DNA of 64,000 bases from Kordiimonas pumila (GCF_015240255.1 NZ_CP061205.1:124001-188000); one strand, 5' to 3'; positions 27,046 to 35,532 are shown, numbered from the stretch's first letter. A program made the numbers and translations. The notes: a model not told the origin generated them from the sequence alone.

Positions 27046-27220
27046 AGAGCCTTGAAGGAATGTATAAGCTTGCAGGGTACCTCATGTAAGTTAATATGCG
27101 CAAAGGCCATGTCGGCGACTGATGATGAAAGAAAGATCAAGCGCAAACGATGAGTACTCAAACGAGCTCTTCCCTCCCTACAGCCAGTGTGATGCATTGC
27201 AAATAGCCGTCATGTTTCCA

Positions 27221-27257
27221 AACTGAAGCCATACACTAAAATGTATCCGCTTCAGTT
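27221..27257 (-). terminator. hairpin overlapping the M20 amidohydrolase stop
   Basis: AACTGAAGC (27221-27229) pairs with GCTTCAGTT (27249-27257), with an inner ATACA/TGTAT pair, giving a 14-bp interrupted stem that includes the stop codon. It lacks a T-run, so it is a probable Rho-assisted terminator or mRNA end structure. Confidence 0.5.
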
Positions 27258-28449
27258 AATCGCTTGGTAAAAGCTTTTCCGCCAGCTTGACCCAGTATAA
27301 CGCACCTAAAGGGATCAGTTCGTCGTTAAAATCATAGTTTGGATTATGCACCATGCAGGAATGTGGCCCTTCGCTACCATTACCCGCCCAAACATAACAC
27401 CCCGGTGATTTTTGCAACATAAAGGCAAAGTCTTCCCCCGCCATTAAAGGCTCAGGTTCTTTATCAACTTTATCGGCGCCAAATACATCAATAAGCACAT
27501 CTGTACAGATCGCAGTTTCATCCACACTATTCAATGTTGGTGGGTAGCCGACCCGATATTCAACCTTAGCTGTAGCACCGTAAGCTTTTGCAATATTCAC
27601 AGCCAATGTTTCAAGCCGTTGCTGGATAAGTGCTTGATCATCTATGTTAAAATACCTCACTGTACCAGCAAGTGTCGCTGTTTCTGGGATGACATTGTAT
27701 GTTTCTCCCGCCGCAATCCTCGTCACACTCACAACAGCAGAGTGCATCGGATTCATGTTTCTTGAAACAATTGTATTAATAGCGCCTACCAAGTCTGTTG
27801 CTATCACAATGGGGTCAATAAACTTGTCCGGCATGGCTGCATGGCCGCCTTTTGCCTTTATCGTTATATCAAACCGATCATAACCCGCCATCATAGCGCC
27901 CGGCCTAACCGCAAATGACCCAAGAGGAATACCCGGAATATTATGCATGCCAAAAACAGCTTTCACAGGGAATTTATCAAACAGACCCTCTTCCACCATC
28001 ACCTTGCCGCCGCCTTCATTTTCTTCAGCGGGCTGAAAAATAAAATACACCGTCCCGGAAAAGTTTTTACTTTTTGCTAAATACTCAGCGGCAGCCAATA
28101 ACATTGTCGTATGGCCGTCATGGCCACAGCCATGCATTCGACCCTGGTGAACTGACTTGTGGTCAAAGCTGTTCATTTCATCAAGATGCAAAGCATCCAT
28201 ATCTGCGCGCAGACCGATGGCATCATCGCCGTCACCCGCTTTTAAAATGCCAACAACACCAGTTGTCGCAAACCCGCGGTGCACTTCAATACCCCATGAT
28301 TGAAGTTGTTCAGCGATAAGATCTGCCGTTTTAAATTCTTCAAATGCCGTCTCTGGGTGCCGGTGTATATCGTGCCGTATCTGCGTAAATTTCTTATGGG
28401 TTTCCTGCAAAGAGATCCACGCTGTATCTGTCTGTTTTTCAATATGCAT
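27256..28449 (-). CDS. M20 family amidohydrolase (HipO-like)
   Basis: A 397-residue cytosolic enzyme of the M20D group, which includes hippurate hydrolase and N-acyl-amino-acid amidohydrolases that split an acyl or aroyl group from an amino acid. The metal site is intact, unlike in the M20 lipoprotein nearby: HGCGHDGHTTMLLAAA (Cys and His ligands, about 108-123), the catalytic EENEGGGKVM pair, FGMHNIPG and AGEDFAFML. It overlaps the VOC remnant as TAATG and lies downstream of the gentisate genes on the same strand. Removing glycine or another amino acid from a salicyl-type conjugate to feed the pathway is a reasonable but unproven role. Confidence 0.92.
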   Translation of the reverse strand: MHIEKQTDTAWISLQETHKKFTQIRHDIHRHPETAFEEFKTADLIAEQLQSWGIEVHRGFATTGVVGILKAGDGDDAIGLRADMDALHLDEMNSFDHKSVHQGRMHGCGHDGHTTMLLAAAEYLAKSKNFSGTVYFIFQPAEENEGGGKVMVEEGLFDKFPVKAVFGMHNIPGIPLGSFAVRPGAMMAGYDRFDITIKAKGGHAAMPDKFIDPIVIATDLVGAINTIVSRNMNPMHSAVVSVTRIAAGETYNVIPETATLAGTVRYFNIDDQALIQQRLETLAVNIAKAYGATAKVEYRVGYPPTLNSVDETAICTDVLIDVFGADKVDKEPEPLMAGEDFAFMLQKSPGCYVWAGNGSEGPHSCMVHNPNYDFNDELIPLGALYWVKLAEKLLPSD

Positions 28450-28742
28450 TATACTTTCCCTATATCTTTATTACGCTCGAAACAAATGAAGAACCCATGA
28501 CATAAATCAGCAGGTAAAATGACCTTATCTATTTTTGTTTGTGTTTTTATCTTTTGGCTTTTCAAAAAAACCTTTGTCTGCTCAAGGTTCTCGACCGAAA
28601 TATGAACCCCTGCAATATACGCATTTTTCACCGAATAACCTATATCAGCTATAACGGTATCCCCGTATTCCTCGCAAAACGCTTTTTTTGAGAAAACCTT
28701 TAAAGGCATTTCACTCGGGCTAAGGGCCTGCAATCGCCCCAA
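28449..28742 (-). pseudogene. VOC (glyoxalase-fold) protein remnant, C-terminal half
   Basis: A 97-codon frame, opening only on TTG after an in-frame stop at 28749-28751, encodes what looks like the back half of a VOC-superfamily protein. IAGVHISVENLEQTKVFLKSQ followed by KVILPADLCHGFFICFER matches the last beta-alpha-beta-beta-beta unit of such proteins. The N-terminal half is absent: the 220 bases upstream show no matching frame, only stops and a palindrome. It still abuts the HipO-like start by one base, as a former operon gene would. A functional small protein cannot be ruled out, but truncation is the simplest reading. Confidence 0.5.
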
Positions 28743-28875
28743 TCCAACCTACTGACAAACTGGTAAACTCCTGCACTCCTGATATTTGATAGGTAAAAAA
28801 TGGCTGCGTGTGCATTTAATACTAGCTGCGGACCCAGAACACCAAAACAAGAAATACATAACAGGCACATTAGTG

Positions 28876-28896
28876 GCACTGTGCCAGGCACAGTGC
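28876..28896. repeat. perfect 21-base palindrome
   Basis: GCACTGTGCC and GGCACAGTGC flank a single base (28886). It lies between the isomerase stop (28965) and the VOC remnant. It can form a very tight hairpin in RNA or act as a protein-binding site. Termination of the gentisate operon or a scar of the event that truncated the VOC gene are both possible. Confidence 0.5.
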
Positions 28897-28964
28897 GCCT
28901 ATATCAACAAGAAAAACCCTTTTAAATCAACACAGTTTTAGCAGAGATAAAAACAGCGTGCCAC

Positions 28965-29615
28965 TTACTCTGCATCCGGCTGCAGCATCGGTTTTGCCTG
29001 CTGAAAAGCATCAATTTCCATGCACCGTTCATATATGGCCTGAATGATTGGGTAGCTATCCATACAAACTGAAAACCGGGCATTATTAATGACCTGCGCC
29101 ACAAGGCAAATATCAGCAAGCGTTGGCGTATCACCGTGGCAAAAATTCCCTGTTTCCGCTTCAGTTGATAACCGTTTTTCATAAGGTTCAAAACACGCAT
29201 GCACCCACGTTGAAAACCAGTCCGCAACATCATCATCACTGGCATTAAACCGAGCCTTTAATGCCCCCAAAACCCGTAGGTTATTGATAGGATGTACATC
29301 GCATGCAACTGCCTGCGCCAATGAGCGAACACGGGCTCGCCCCAAAGCATCAGCCGGCATCAGTTTTGGTTCCGGGTATTCTTCATCAAGCCACTCAATA
29401 ATAGCCATAGACTGCGTGAGAATTTTCCCATCAGGCAGTTCAAGTGCTGGCACAAGCCCTTCAGGGTTCAGCTTCAGAAAAGCCTTAGACTTCTGCTCCC
29501 CTTTCCTTAAATGGTACGACTTATACGCATACGGCACTTGTTTAAGGTTCAGCGCAGCCCTAACCCGGTAGGAAGTAGAGCTGCGATAATAGTTATGCAA
29601 AACCATGCCTGTCAT
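28965..29615 (-). CDS. maleylpyruvate/maleylacetoacetate isomerase (zeta-class GST)
   Basis: A glutathione-dependent cis-trans isomerase of 216 residues that turns maleylpyruvate into fumarylpyruvate in the gentisate pathway (or the maleylacetoacetate equivalent in tyrosine breakdown). The zeta-class active-site motif is clear: NYYRSSTSYRVRAALN (the SSxSxRVR signature, about 8-23). The glutathione-site segments NPEGLVPAL and LTQSMAIIEWLDEEYP, then DVHPINNLRVL, follow. ATG 29615 and 29606 are both possible starts. It directly follows the hydrolase gene (7 bases). With gentisate dioxygenase upstream, maleylpyruvate is the likely substrate. Confidence 0.93.
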   Translation of the reverse strand: MTGMVLHNYYRSSTSYRVRAALNLKQVPYAYKSYHLRKGEQKSKAFLKLNPEGLVPALELPDGKILTQSMAIIEWLDEEYPEPKLMPADALGRARVRSLAQAVACDVHPINNLRVLGALKARFNASDDDVADWFSTWVHACFEPYEKRLSTEAETGNFCHGDTPTLADICLVAQVINNARFSVCMDSYPIIQAIYERCMEIDAFQQAKPMLQPDAE

Positions 29616-29622
29616 GACAGCA

Positions 29623-30327
29623 TTACTCAGCCATTTCTGTTGGTGTAATGTCTATTTCAATCTCACCAATACCGTCCACGCCGCCTGTTATTTTATCGCC
29701 TGCCACCACAGGGCCAACACCCGCTGGTGTGCCCGTGTAAATAAGGTCGCCCTGTTTCAACTTCATGGAGCGAGACAGAATGGAAACAATTTCAGGAACA
29801 TTCCAGATCAGGTCCGCTATATCAGCATCCTGTTTCACATCCCCGTTAACAGCAAGCCAGATACGGCCTGAAGATGGGTGTCCTATTTTGGATGATGGAA
29901 CAAGCGGCGCGCAGGGCGCAGACATATCAAATGCCTTGCCCCAATCCCACGGCCGGCCTTTGTCTCTTGCCGCCAGTTGAAGGTCACGGCGCGTTAAGTC
30001 AATACCTACAGAATAGCCATAAATATACTCATGCACAGCCTCTTCCGGAATATTAAACCCGTCTTTACCGATTGCTACGACAAGCTCAATTTCATAGTGG
30101 AAATTACTTGTCTCCGGCGGGTATGGCACCTGACTATTGTTATCTACAACAGCATCCGCTGGTTTGGTAAAAAAGAAGGGTGCTTCACGGGTTGGGTCCT
30201 TACCCATTTCACGGGCATGTGCTTCATAGTTACGGCCAACACAAAAAATACGCCGCACAGGAAACGTGTCTGCCGTGCCATCGACTGCAACCGTTGCAGG
30301 GCTTTGTGGCGGAAATAAAAAAGTCAT
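29623..30327 (-). CDS. fumarylpyruvate hydrolase (FAH family)
   Basis: A 234-residue enzyme of the fumarylacetoacetate hydrolase family that cleaves fumarylpyruvate into fumarate and pyruvate. Visible family marks are IFCVGRNYEAHAREMG (about 28-43), FFFTKPADAVV, the metal-binding HYEIELVVAIG (about 77-87), YGYSVGIDLTRRDLQ, and the C-terminal GDLIYTGTPAGVGPV. The small FAHD1-like size fits NagK-type fumarylpyruvate hydrolases better than the 400-residue fumarylacetoacetases. It lies between gentisate dioxygenase (32 bases upstream) and the isomerase. Confidence 0.93.
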   Translation of the reverse strand: MTFLFPPQSPATVAVDGTADTFPVRRIFCVGRNYEAHAREMGKDPTREAPFFFTKPADAVVDNNSQVPYPPETSNFHYEIELVVAIGKDGFNIPEEAVHEYIYGYSVGIDLTRRDLQLAARDKGRPWDWGKAFDMSAPCAPLVPSSKIGHPSSGRIWLAVNGDVKQDADIADLIWNVPEIVSILSRSMKLKQGDLIYTGTPAGVGPVVAGDKITGGVDGIGEIEIDITPTEMAE

Positions 30328-30359
30328 TATAAAATCCTATCCTTACATAAGGTTACTAA

Positions 30360-31400
30360 TTATGCGTTGCCTCTGTCTTCTCGCCAGAAGCCTAGTTTTT
30401 GTTGAATTGGCCTATCGGAAAAACTAAATAGCACTGAATCTTCATCAGCTTCATGGCGTACAGTTTGCCAACTGGGGATGATAAATACATCTCTAGGGCC
30501 CCACTCAAATACATGGGCCCCTACCTTTGTCCGGCCCTTCCCTTCAACTGGTACAAATACGGTAGCATCCGTGGACCGGTAAGCTGATGTTTCAAACCCC
30601 TTGGGCAGCAGTTGCATGAATGTGCCTATAGTTGGCATGGCAGCGGCGCCATCAACAGGGTTTACATAGCGCATTTTCAAACCGTGGCACGGGTCCCATT
30701 CTTCAAGCTTGCGCATTTTTTCAAGCGCTTGCCGCGTTCTGTCGTACGGGTAATTGAAGATGGGTGAGCTATGGCCCTTGCTTTCAAAATCAACCGGCAG
30801 CATACCAGCGCCGTACCGTGCCGGCGCGTCGCCAACTGGCCGGGAAAGCGGTTGTTCATCTTCACTAAGCTGCTCGGCAAAAGACGCATCAAAAAACTGT
30901 AAAACAGGGATATCAAGGCCGTCCAGCCAAACCATCGGCTTGTCGCCATCATTTCCATGGTCATGCCATTCCCAGCTTGGGGTAATGACAAAATCACCTT
31001 CCTGCATGATTGTTTTTTCGCCGCCCACCGCTGTGTGCGCGCCTGAACCCTCAACAATAAATCGGAGGGCTGACTGGGTGTGCCGGTGCGCGGGGGCTAC
31101 TTCACCCGGTAAAATTAACTGCAGACCTGCATAAAGCGACGTGGTAATGCGAGACTGACCGCGCAGGCCCGGATTTTCAAGAATAAGCACCCTGCGCTCT
31201 GCCTCAGACGCTGTAATAAGCTTGCCTGCTTCCATCAGAAATGGCCGCGTATCCCTATAGTTCCAAATATGCGGTATACAGTCAGACCCCGGGGTTTTGG
31301 TCACAAGCTTACCAAGAACTGACCAGAGCGGTGTCATATGAGACTGGTTAATCGTATCATAAAAAGCCTGCCGTTCGGGTGTTAGGCGCGCGTCTGTCAT
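30360..31400 (-). CDS. gentisate 1,2-dioxygenase
   Basis: A bicupin Fe(II) enzyme that opens the ring of gentisate (2,5-dihydroxybenzoate) to maleylpyruvate. Taking the ATG at 31400 (GGAGG 8 bases upstream, ATGA overlap with the ferredoxin stop) gives 346 residues, the family's usual size. The longer frame to 31478 overlaps the ferredoxin gene. The iron-binding cupin motif APAHRHTQSALRFIVEG (about 100-116) and EWHDHGNDGD, then MVWLDGLDIP, match gentisate and related dioxygenases. The second cupin holds VFEWGPRDVFIIPSWQTVRHEA. The neighbouring isomerase and fumarylpyruvate hydrolase confirm the pathway. Confidence 0.95.
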   Translation of the reverse strand: MTDARLTPERQAFYDTINQSHMTPLWSVLGKLVTKTPGSDCIPHIWNYRDTRPFLMEAGKLITASEAERRVLILENPGLRGQSRITTSLYAGLQLILPGEVAPAHRHTQSALRFIVEGSGAHTAVGGEKTIMQEGDFVITPSWEWHDHGNDGDKPMVWLDGLDIPVLQFFDASFAEQLSEDEQPLSRPVGDAPARYGAGMLPVDFESKGHSSPIFNYPYDRTRQALEKMRKLEEWDPCHGLKMRYVNPVDGAAAMPTIGTFMQLLPKGFETSAYRSTDATVFVPVEGKGRTKVGAHVFEWGPRDVFIIPSWQTVRHEADEDSVLFSFSDRPIQQKLGFWREDRGNA

Positions 31401-31741
31401 GCTGCATCCTCCGTGATGGCGACAAAGATTTTTTCGCCTTCGCACTTTACAGGAAAGGTCCGCACTGCTTCGGTGCACGGCGCACCAGCAGGAGCACCCG
31501 TTTTTACATTAAACAGGCCTTGGTGAAGGGGGCATTCAATCAAGTCCCCATCCAAGAAGCCCTCTGAAAGCCGTGCAAGACCGTGTGTGCAAATGTCGTG
31601 GGTTGCGAATATTTCACCGTCAACATCATAAACAGCTATTGGCAGCCCACCGAGTTCAACGCCGTAAACGCCCTCGTCTTCAAGGTCAGCCAAAACACAT
31701 ATTTCATGCCATGTTAAATCTTGTACCATCACATCACTCAT
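31397..31741 (-). CDS. Rieske-type ferredoxin of ring hydroxylase
   Basis: A 114-residue electron carrier with one [2Fe-2S] Rieske cluster held by CTHG (Cys-x-His, about 52-55) and CPLHQG (Cys-x2-His, about 70-75). It carries electrons from the reductase at 33578 to the oxygenase. Both ends overlap neighbours by four bases (ATGA), so it is translationally coupled to the beta subunit before it and to gentisate dioxygenase after it. The position matches the NagAb ferredoxin in salicylate 5-hydroxylase systems. Confidence 0.93.
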   Translation of the reverse strand: MSDVMVQDLTWHEICVLADLEDEGVYGVELGGLPIAVYDVDGEIFATHDICTHGLARLSEGFLDGDLIECPLHQGLFNVKTGAPAGAPCTEAVRTFPVKCEGEKIFVAITEDAA

Positions 31742-32226
31742 AAAGGGTAAATCAGGGAATTAAGGATCATTTCGGTATCCAGAACACAGATACGCTCGAT
31801 TAACTTGGGGCCACTATCCAACATTTTGACCTTGTCAAAAGCAACACCACAAAAGGCTACCTCTGATGGCTCATCGACCAGCGTTTGAATGCACAGAAAA
31901 TTGGAACGAACACTTACTGTATCGCCCTCACCATCCACCACTTTAAGGGCACTTTGGAACCGCCGCAGGTACCGCGGGGCGAACATCATGGTCTGCTGTA
32001 TGCCAACCACCCTATCAATGAGCATGCCTTTAGATTCGCAGCGCATGGCAGAAAAAGCATTCCCTGCGTCCCAGTTTTCTTTAGCCGTCACCCGGTAAAA
32101 ACAATCATCCGTGAAAAAATCCGGCCATTTTTCCAAATCAAAGTCGTCCAGAACAATCATATAGTCTGTATAAAATGCCCGGAGTGTCTCATATGTATGA
32201 CTGCCTGTTGATTGCATATCCATCAC
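31738..32226 (-). CDS. ring-hydroxylating dioxygenase, beta (small) subunit
   Basis: A 162-residue small subunit with the NTF2-like fold typical of Rieske oxygenases. Segments such as FYTDYMIVLDDFDLEKWPDFFTDDCFYRV (split here: FYTDYMIVLDD, then WPDFFTDDCFYRV) and RYLRRFQSALKV fit the family. The subunit is structural and helps assemble the oxygenase hexamer. It lies 8 bases after the large subunit and overlaps the ferredoxin as ATGA. It resembles NagH of salicylate 5-hydroxylase in size and order. Confidence 0.9.
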   Translation of the reverse strand: MMDMQSTGSHTYETLRAFYTDYMIVLDDFDLEKWPDFFTDDCFYRVTAKENWDAGNAFSAMRCESKGMLIDRVVGIQQTMMFAPRYLRRFQSALKVVDGEGDTVSVRSNFLCIQTLVDEPSEVAFCGVAFDKVKMLDSGPKLIERICVLDTEMILNSLIYPL

Positions 32227-32234
32227 ATGCCTCC

Positions 32235-33470
32235 TTATAGGCCCATTATTTCACGGTAGTAACGGTACATGCCGCGAATGGCTGTTTCCGTGACAATATG
32301 GTCTTCGCACTTAACGTCATGCCCGCCCAGTATCGCTAACACTTCGCTGTCGCCGTAGGTCTTCAGAGAATCCTGAGCAAACTCAATAATCTCACCGTCA
32401 TCGGCTGATACAAGGCCTGCTGGCCCAAAAAGGTTAGCCTGCCGTAACCGGCGTGTGGTCATATCTTCATCATCATCCGCATACCCAAAATGGGTCCAGA
32501 TAAAGTCAAACTCGTTCGGCCCCCGTGGAAGTATCTGACGGATCGAAAGGGAGTTTACCTGCTGCTGTAAAATGACCGAAGGAAACACGGTAATCATACC
32601 CACCGTATCAGGACCATCCCATTCATGCTTATAATCAAGGATTCTAGGGTCCTGAAGGTTAAGGTTATCCTGAAAAGTGCGGATCTGGCTCGTCACTTCG
32701 TTTTTAACCTGTTCGCCTTTGCGGGAAATCAAAATACCGTGCATACCGGTGTCGTCCACATCAACTGCGGAATCCTGATCCGCCCGAAAAAGGCCGAATG
32801 TTGCAAAAAACACATGTAAAAGACCCGGGTGGTAAGAATCTTTAATATTCTCAAGCATCAGCTTCCAGTTAGCCGGTATCCGCTGACGGTTATACCCAAG
32901 CACCTTCAAAGGCTTGCCTGAATATACCCGGCTGTAATGTTTGAACATTCTGGGACCAAGATATGTTTCAAAATCCGGTGTTTCATCAGAAAAGGTCGCC
33001 CAGATAACACCGTTTACCCGCTCAGAGCGTAGCCGAGTAAGGCCGTGGTCAGCTTTATTAAAGTCTTGTGGCATACCCCCCTTACGCCGAACACCGCGCA
33101 TCAGCGGCACGCCCAGCAAGCTACCATCCAGCGCATAGCTCCACTGGTGGTACGGGCAAACAAGTTCTGCCGTATTCCCTAGTTTTTTTCGGCAAAATTT
33201 TACGCCCCGGTGCGCGCATCTGTTTTCAACAACATAAATTTCGCCGTCATCGGCGCGGGTAATAATGACCGCGCGTTCCCCAATGTTCGTGGTTTTAAAA
33301 TCACCCTTGTTTGGGACCTCAGCCTCAAGGCCAACATAAGACCAGTGGGGCCCATAAAAGATTTTCTCAAGCTCTTGAGCATAGATATCTGGATCAGAAT
33401 ACACCCAGAAAGGGATTTTAGAGCTACCCTTTGAGGGCCAGTTTCGCTGCACTGCGCTTGTTGTAACCAT
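32235..33470 (-). CDS. ring-hydroxylating oxygenase, alpha (large) subunit (salicylate 5-hydroxylase-like)
   Basis: The catalytic subunit of a three-component Rieske non-heme iron oxygenase. The Rieske cluster ligands are RCAHRG and CPYHQW (about residues 84-110), and the mononuclear iron site is DSYHPGLLH (about 211-219). A distal acidic residue lies in SADDGEIIEFAQDS. With gentisate dioxygenase in the same operon, the product is most likely gentisate, so the substrate is probably salicylate or a close analogue such as another 2-substituted benzoate. ATG 33470 is preferred over the in-frame GTG at 33482. The operon promoter lies in the divergent region with strong inverted repeats. Confidence 0.93.
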   Translation of the reverse strand: MVTTSAVQRNWPSKGSSKIPFWVYSDPDIYAQELEKIFYGPHWSYVGLEAEVPNKGDFKTTNIGERAVIITRADDGEIYVVENRCAHRGVKFCRKKLGNTAELVCPYHQWSYALDGSLLGVPLMRGVRRKGGMPQDFNKADHGLTRLRSERVNGVIWATFSDETPDFETYLGPRMFKHYSRVYSGKPLKVLGYNRQRIPANWKLMLENIKDSYHPGLLHVFFATFGLFRADQDSAVDVDDTGMHGILISRKGEQVKNEVTSQIRTFQDNLNLQDPRILDYKHEWDGPDTVGMITVFPSVILQQQVNSLSIRQILPRGPNEFDFIWTHFGYADDDEDMTTRRLRQANLFGPAGLVSADDGEIIEFAQDSLKTYGDSEVLAILGGHDVKCEDHIVTETAIRGMYRYYREIMGL

Positions 33471-33518
33471 GAACACATCCACTTTTTAGCTTAGAGCTTT
33501 ACTTAACGGCGATCTATA

Positions 33519-33564
33519 CATATATTTCTTATTAAGAAATCAATGTCAATATAAGAAATATATG
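33519..33564. promoter_or_regulatory. operator with 14-bp inverted repeat in divergent promoter region
   Basis: CATATATTTCTTAT (33519-33532) and ATAAGAAATATATG (33551-33564) are perfect inverted 14-base arms, 18 bases apart. Overlapping the left arm is a second palindrome, ATTTCTTA-T-TAAGAAAT (33524-33540), giving three TAAGAAAT half-sites. The region separates the hydroxylase operon from the divergent reductase gene, so it could coordinate both. The nearby IclR regulator is the candidate binder (inferred). Confidence 0.65.
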
Positions 33565-33577
33565 AGAGTATTTTATT

Positions 33578-34774
33578 ATGGGTACTGTAATTATCGTGGG
33601 GGCCGGCCAAGCTGGCATGCAAACCGCCCTAAAACTGAGGGAATATGGCTATGAAAGCGACATTACTATTTTGGGAAAAGAGGCACATTCAGCCTATGAA
33701 CGCCCCCCTCTATCAAAAAGTTTTCTCGTCAACGATGATATGGAACCTGTTTGGGTTGGCAGTGACGAGATCAAGCGCAACATCACTCTTTTGACTTCAT
33801 GCGAGGTTACGGCAATTAGGCCTGATAAAAAGCATATCACGCTCTCTAGCGGCGCAAACATACCCTACAACTATCTTGTCCTTGCGACCGGTGGGGCATG
33901 CCGTAGCCTTCCCCTGAAAACTAGTGCCCCGATATACAACATGCGAACGATTGAAGATGCCCAGCTCTTACGTAAAAAAATGCAATCTAGTAAACATATG
34001 ACCATTCTTGGCGCAGGTGTTATTGGCCTTGAGGTGGCCGCAAGCGCCCGGAAGTGTGGTATCGACGTATCAATTATCGAGCTTGGAACACGGGTGATGG
34101 GCCGTAACCTGCCCGAAAATTTTGCACCCTATATTCATGCAATGCACCGTGAAAACAATATCCAGTTTAACATGGCAGAATCAGTTATCGCGATTTCCCA
34201 AAGCGGGCAAAGCTACCGGGTTGAACTACAATCAGGTAAATCTATCCAGACAGACTGTATCGTTTCCGGCATTGGCATCACCCCCAACACCCAGTTAGCT
34301 GAAGCTGCTAACCTGCAGGTGAATAATGGCATTATAGTTACGCAAACTATGCAAACCTCAGACCCTTCCATTTTTGCTGTCGGGGATATTGCTACACTAT
34401 ATAATGAAAAATTTAATACCTATGAACGCTTGGAAAGCTGGGAAAATGCCAACAAAACGGCAGAAATTGCAGCAGCTACAATATGCGGCGCCGAAATACC
34501 TGCCTATAAAACACCTTGGTTCTGGTCAGACCAATATGACCAAAACCTGCAAGTTCTAGGCTGGCCACTGCAAGCAGATCACACAGTTTTCAGAAAAAAA
34601 GACACGTCTATGCTCGCTATCTATCTGCGTGGGGCAGAACTGATAGGCGCTGTGGCCCTGAATGCTGGCGCTGACATTTCTGTCTTACGCCGTATGATGA
34701 ACGCATGCATATCACCCACACTTGAAAGCCTCGAAAACCCCGCAGTTAAACTACGATCACTCCTTAGGGCCTAA
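33578..34774 (+). CDS. NAD(P)H:ferredoxin reductase of ring hydroxylase
   Basis: A 398-residue FAD enzyme that passes electrons from NAD(P)H to the Rieske ferredoxin. The N-terminal FAD fold is IIVGAGQAGMQTALKLREYG (about 5-24), then YERPPLSK and LATGGACRSLP. The NAD-binding motif is ILGAGVIGLEVAASARKCG (about 146-164), and the FAD-contacting FAVGDIATL is near 267. This is the glutathione-reductase-like class of dioxygenase reductases. It is divergent from the oxygenase operon, sharing the inverted-repeat region, and ends 8 bases from the convergent IclR gene. Confidence 0.93.
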   Translation: MGTVIIVGAGQAGMQTALKLREYGYESDITILGKEAHSAYERPPLSKSFLVNDDMEPVWVGSDEIKRNITLLTSCEVTAIRPDKKHITLSSGANIPYNYLVLATGGACRSLPLKTSAPIYNMRTIEDAQLLRKKMQSSKHMTILGAGVIGLEVAASARKCGIDVSIIELGTRVMGRNLPENFAPYIHAMHRENNIQFNMAESVIAISQSGQSYRVELQSGKSIQTDCIVSGIGITPNTQLAEAANLQVNNGIIVTQTMQTSDPSIFAVGDIATLYNEKFNTYERLESWENANKTAEIAAATICGAEIPAYKTPWFWSDQYDQNLQVLGWPLQADHTVFRKKDTSMLAIYLRGAELIGAVALNAGADISVLRRMMNACISPTLESLENPAVKLRSLLRA

Positions 34775-34782
34775 AATACTGT

Positions 34783-35532
34783 CTAGGCAGCACCGCCGAG
34801 ACGCGCGGACGCTTGGGTGCAATAGTTCCTTAAAACCGCAAGGCTGGTTTCATCATTCTTGCGGGAAAAGCTTTCTGACGCCACCAGAGTGGCAACAGCT
34901 GTTACTTCCCGTTGCAAGTTAAAAATGGGTACTGCATGGGCGCGTAGCCCAGGAATAAGAACATTATCAACACATGCAAAACCATTTTTAACAACCTCGG
35001 CCACCACAGACTTACCGTCAAAGTTTTCTTTAGCTTTATCTTTGGCAAGTTCATCGTCAAGAAGGCCTTGTATCTGACTGGGTTGCATAAAGGACAAGAA
35101 AATATAGCCTGTTGCCGAATGCGTAAGCGGCAAGACAGTGCCAAGCGTGAGATTGGTAACAAACGCAGGATCACCCATAAAAATTCTGATAACTGTCGCA
35201 CCGTGCGGCCCCATAACAGATAAAAGCCCCATACGGCCCGTATCCTTTACTGCACCCCTAAGGCAATCGGCAGCAATCTCAATAGCATCCTGGCGGGCAA
35301 TAGCTGATAACCCAACTCTGACAGCCGCAGGGCCAAGGTCATATTGTCCTGACATATCATTTTGGCGCACCATGCCACCGCTGATCAGAGATGCCAGATA
35401 TTTGTGCGTTTGACTGGCAGGTAAACCTGCCGCCAAGGCTATCTCTTTTAAGGGCACGGGCTTACCCGCAGATGAAACCGCTTCCAGTATTCTTAAGCCA
35501 ATTTCAACTGATTGGATGCCTTGCCTGCTCAT
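34783..35532 (-). CDS. IclR family transcriptional regulator
   Basis: A 249-residue regulator with an N-terminal winged helix (SVEIGLRILEAVSSAG, then LKEIALAAGLPASQTHKYLASLISGGMV, about 9-55) and the C-terminal IclR effector domain with THSATGYIFLSF and the closing VATLVASESF. IclR proteins commonly control aromatic-acid operons in response to the substrate or an intermediate. Its place at the end of the hydroxylase-reductase block makes that the likely target, with the repeats at 33519-33564 as binding site. Regulation of the neighbouring amino-acid operon is the alternative. Confidence 0.92.
   Translation of the reverse strand: MSRQGIQSVEIGLRILEAVSSAGKPVPLKEIALAAGLPASQTHKYLASLISGGMVRQNDMSGQYDLGPAAVRVGLSAIARQDAIEIAADCLRGAVKDTGRMGLLSVMGPHGATVIRIFMGDPAFVTNLTLGTVLPLTHSATGYIFLSFMQPSQIQGLLDDELAKDKAKENFDGKSVVAEVVKNGFACVDNVLIPGLRAHAVPIFNLQREVTAVATLVASESFSRKNDETSLAVLRNYCTQASARLGGAA

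Noticed and set aside
28700-28891. Leftward 63-codon frame overlapping the VOC remnant, considered as the missing N-terminal half in another frame
   Set aside because: Its sequence (SNIRSAGVYQFVSRLDW) shows no VOC-like beta-alpha pattern, so a simple frameshift does not restore the gene.
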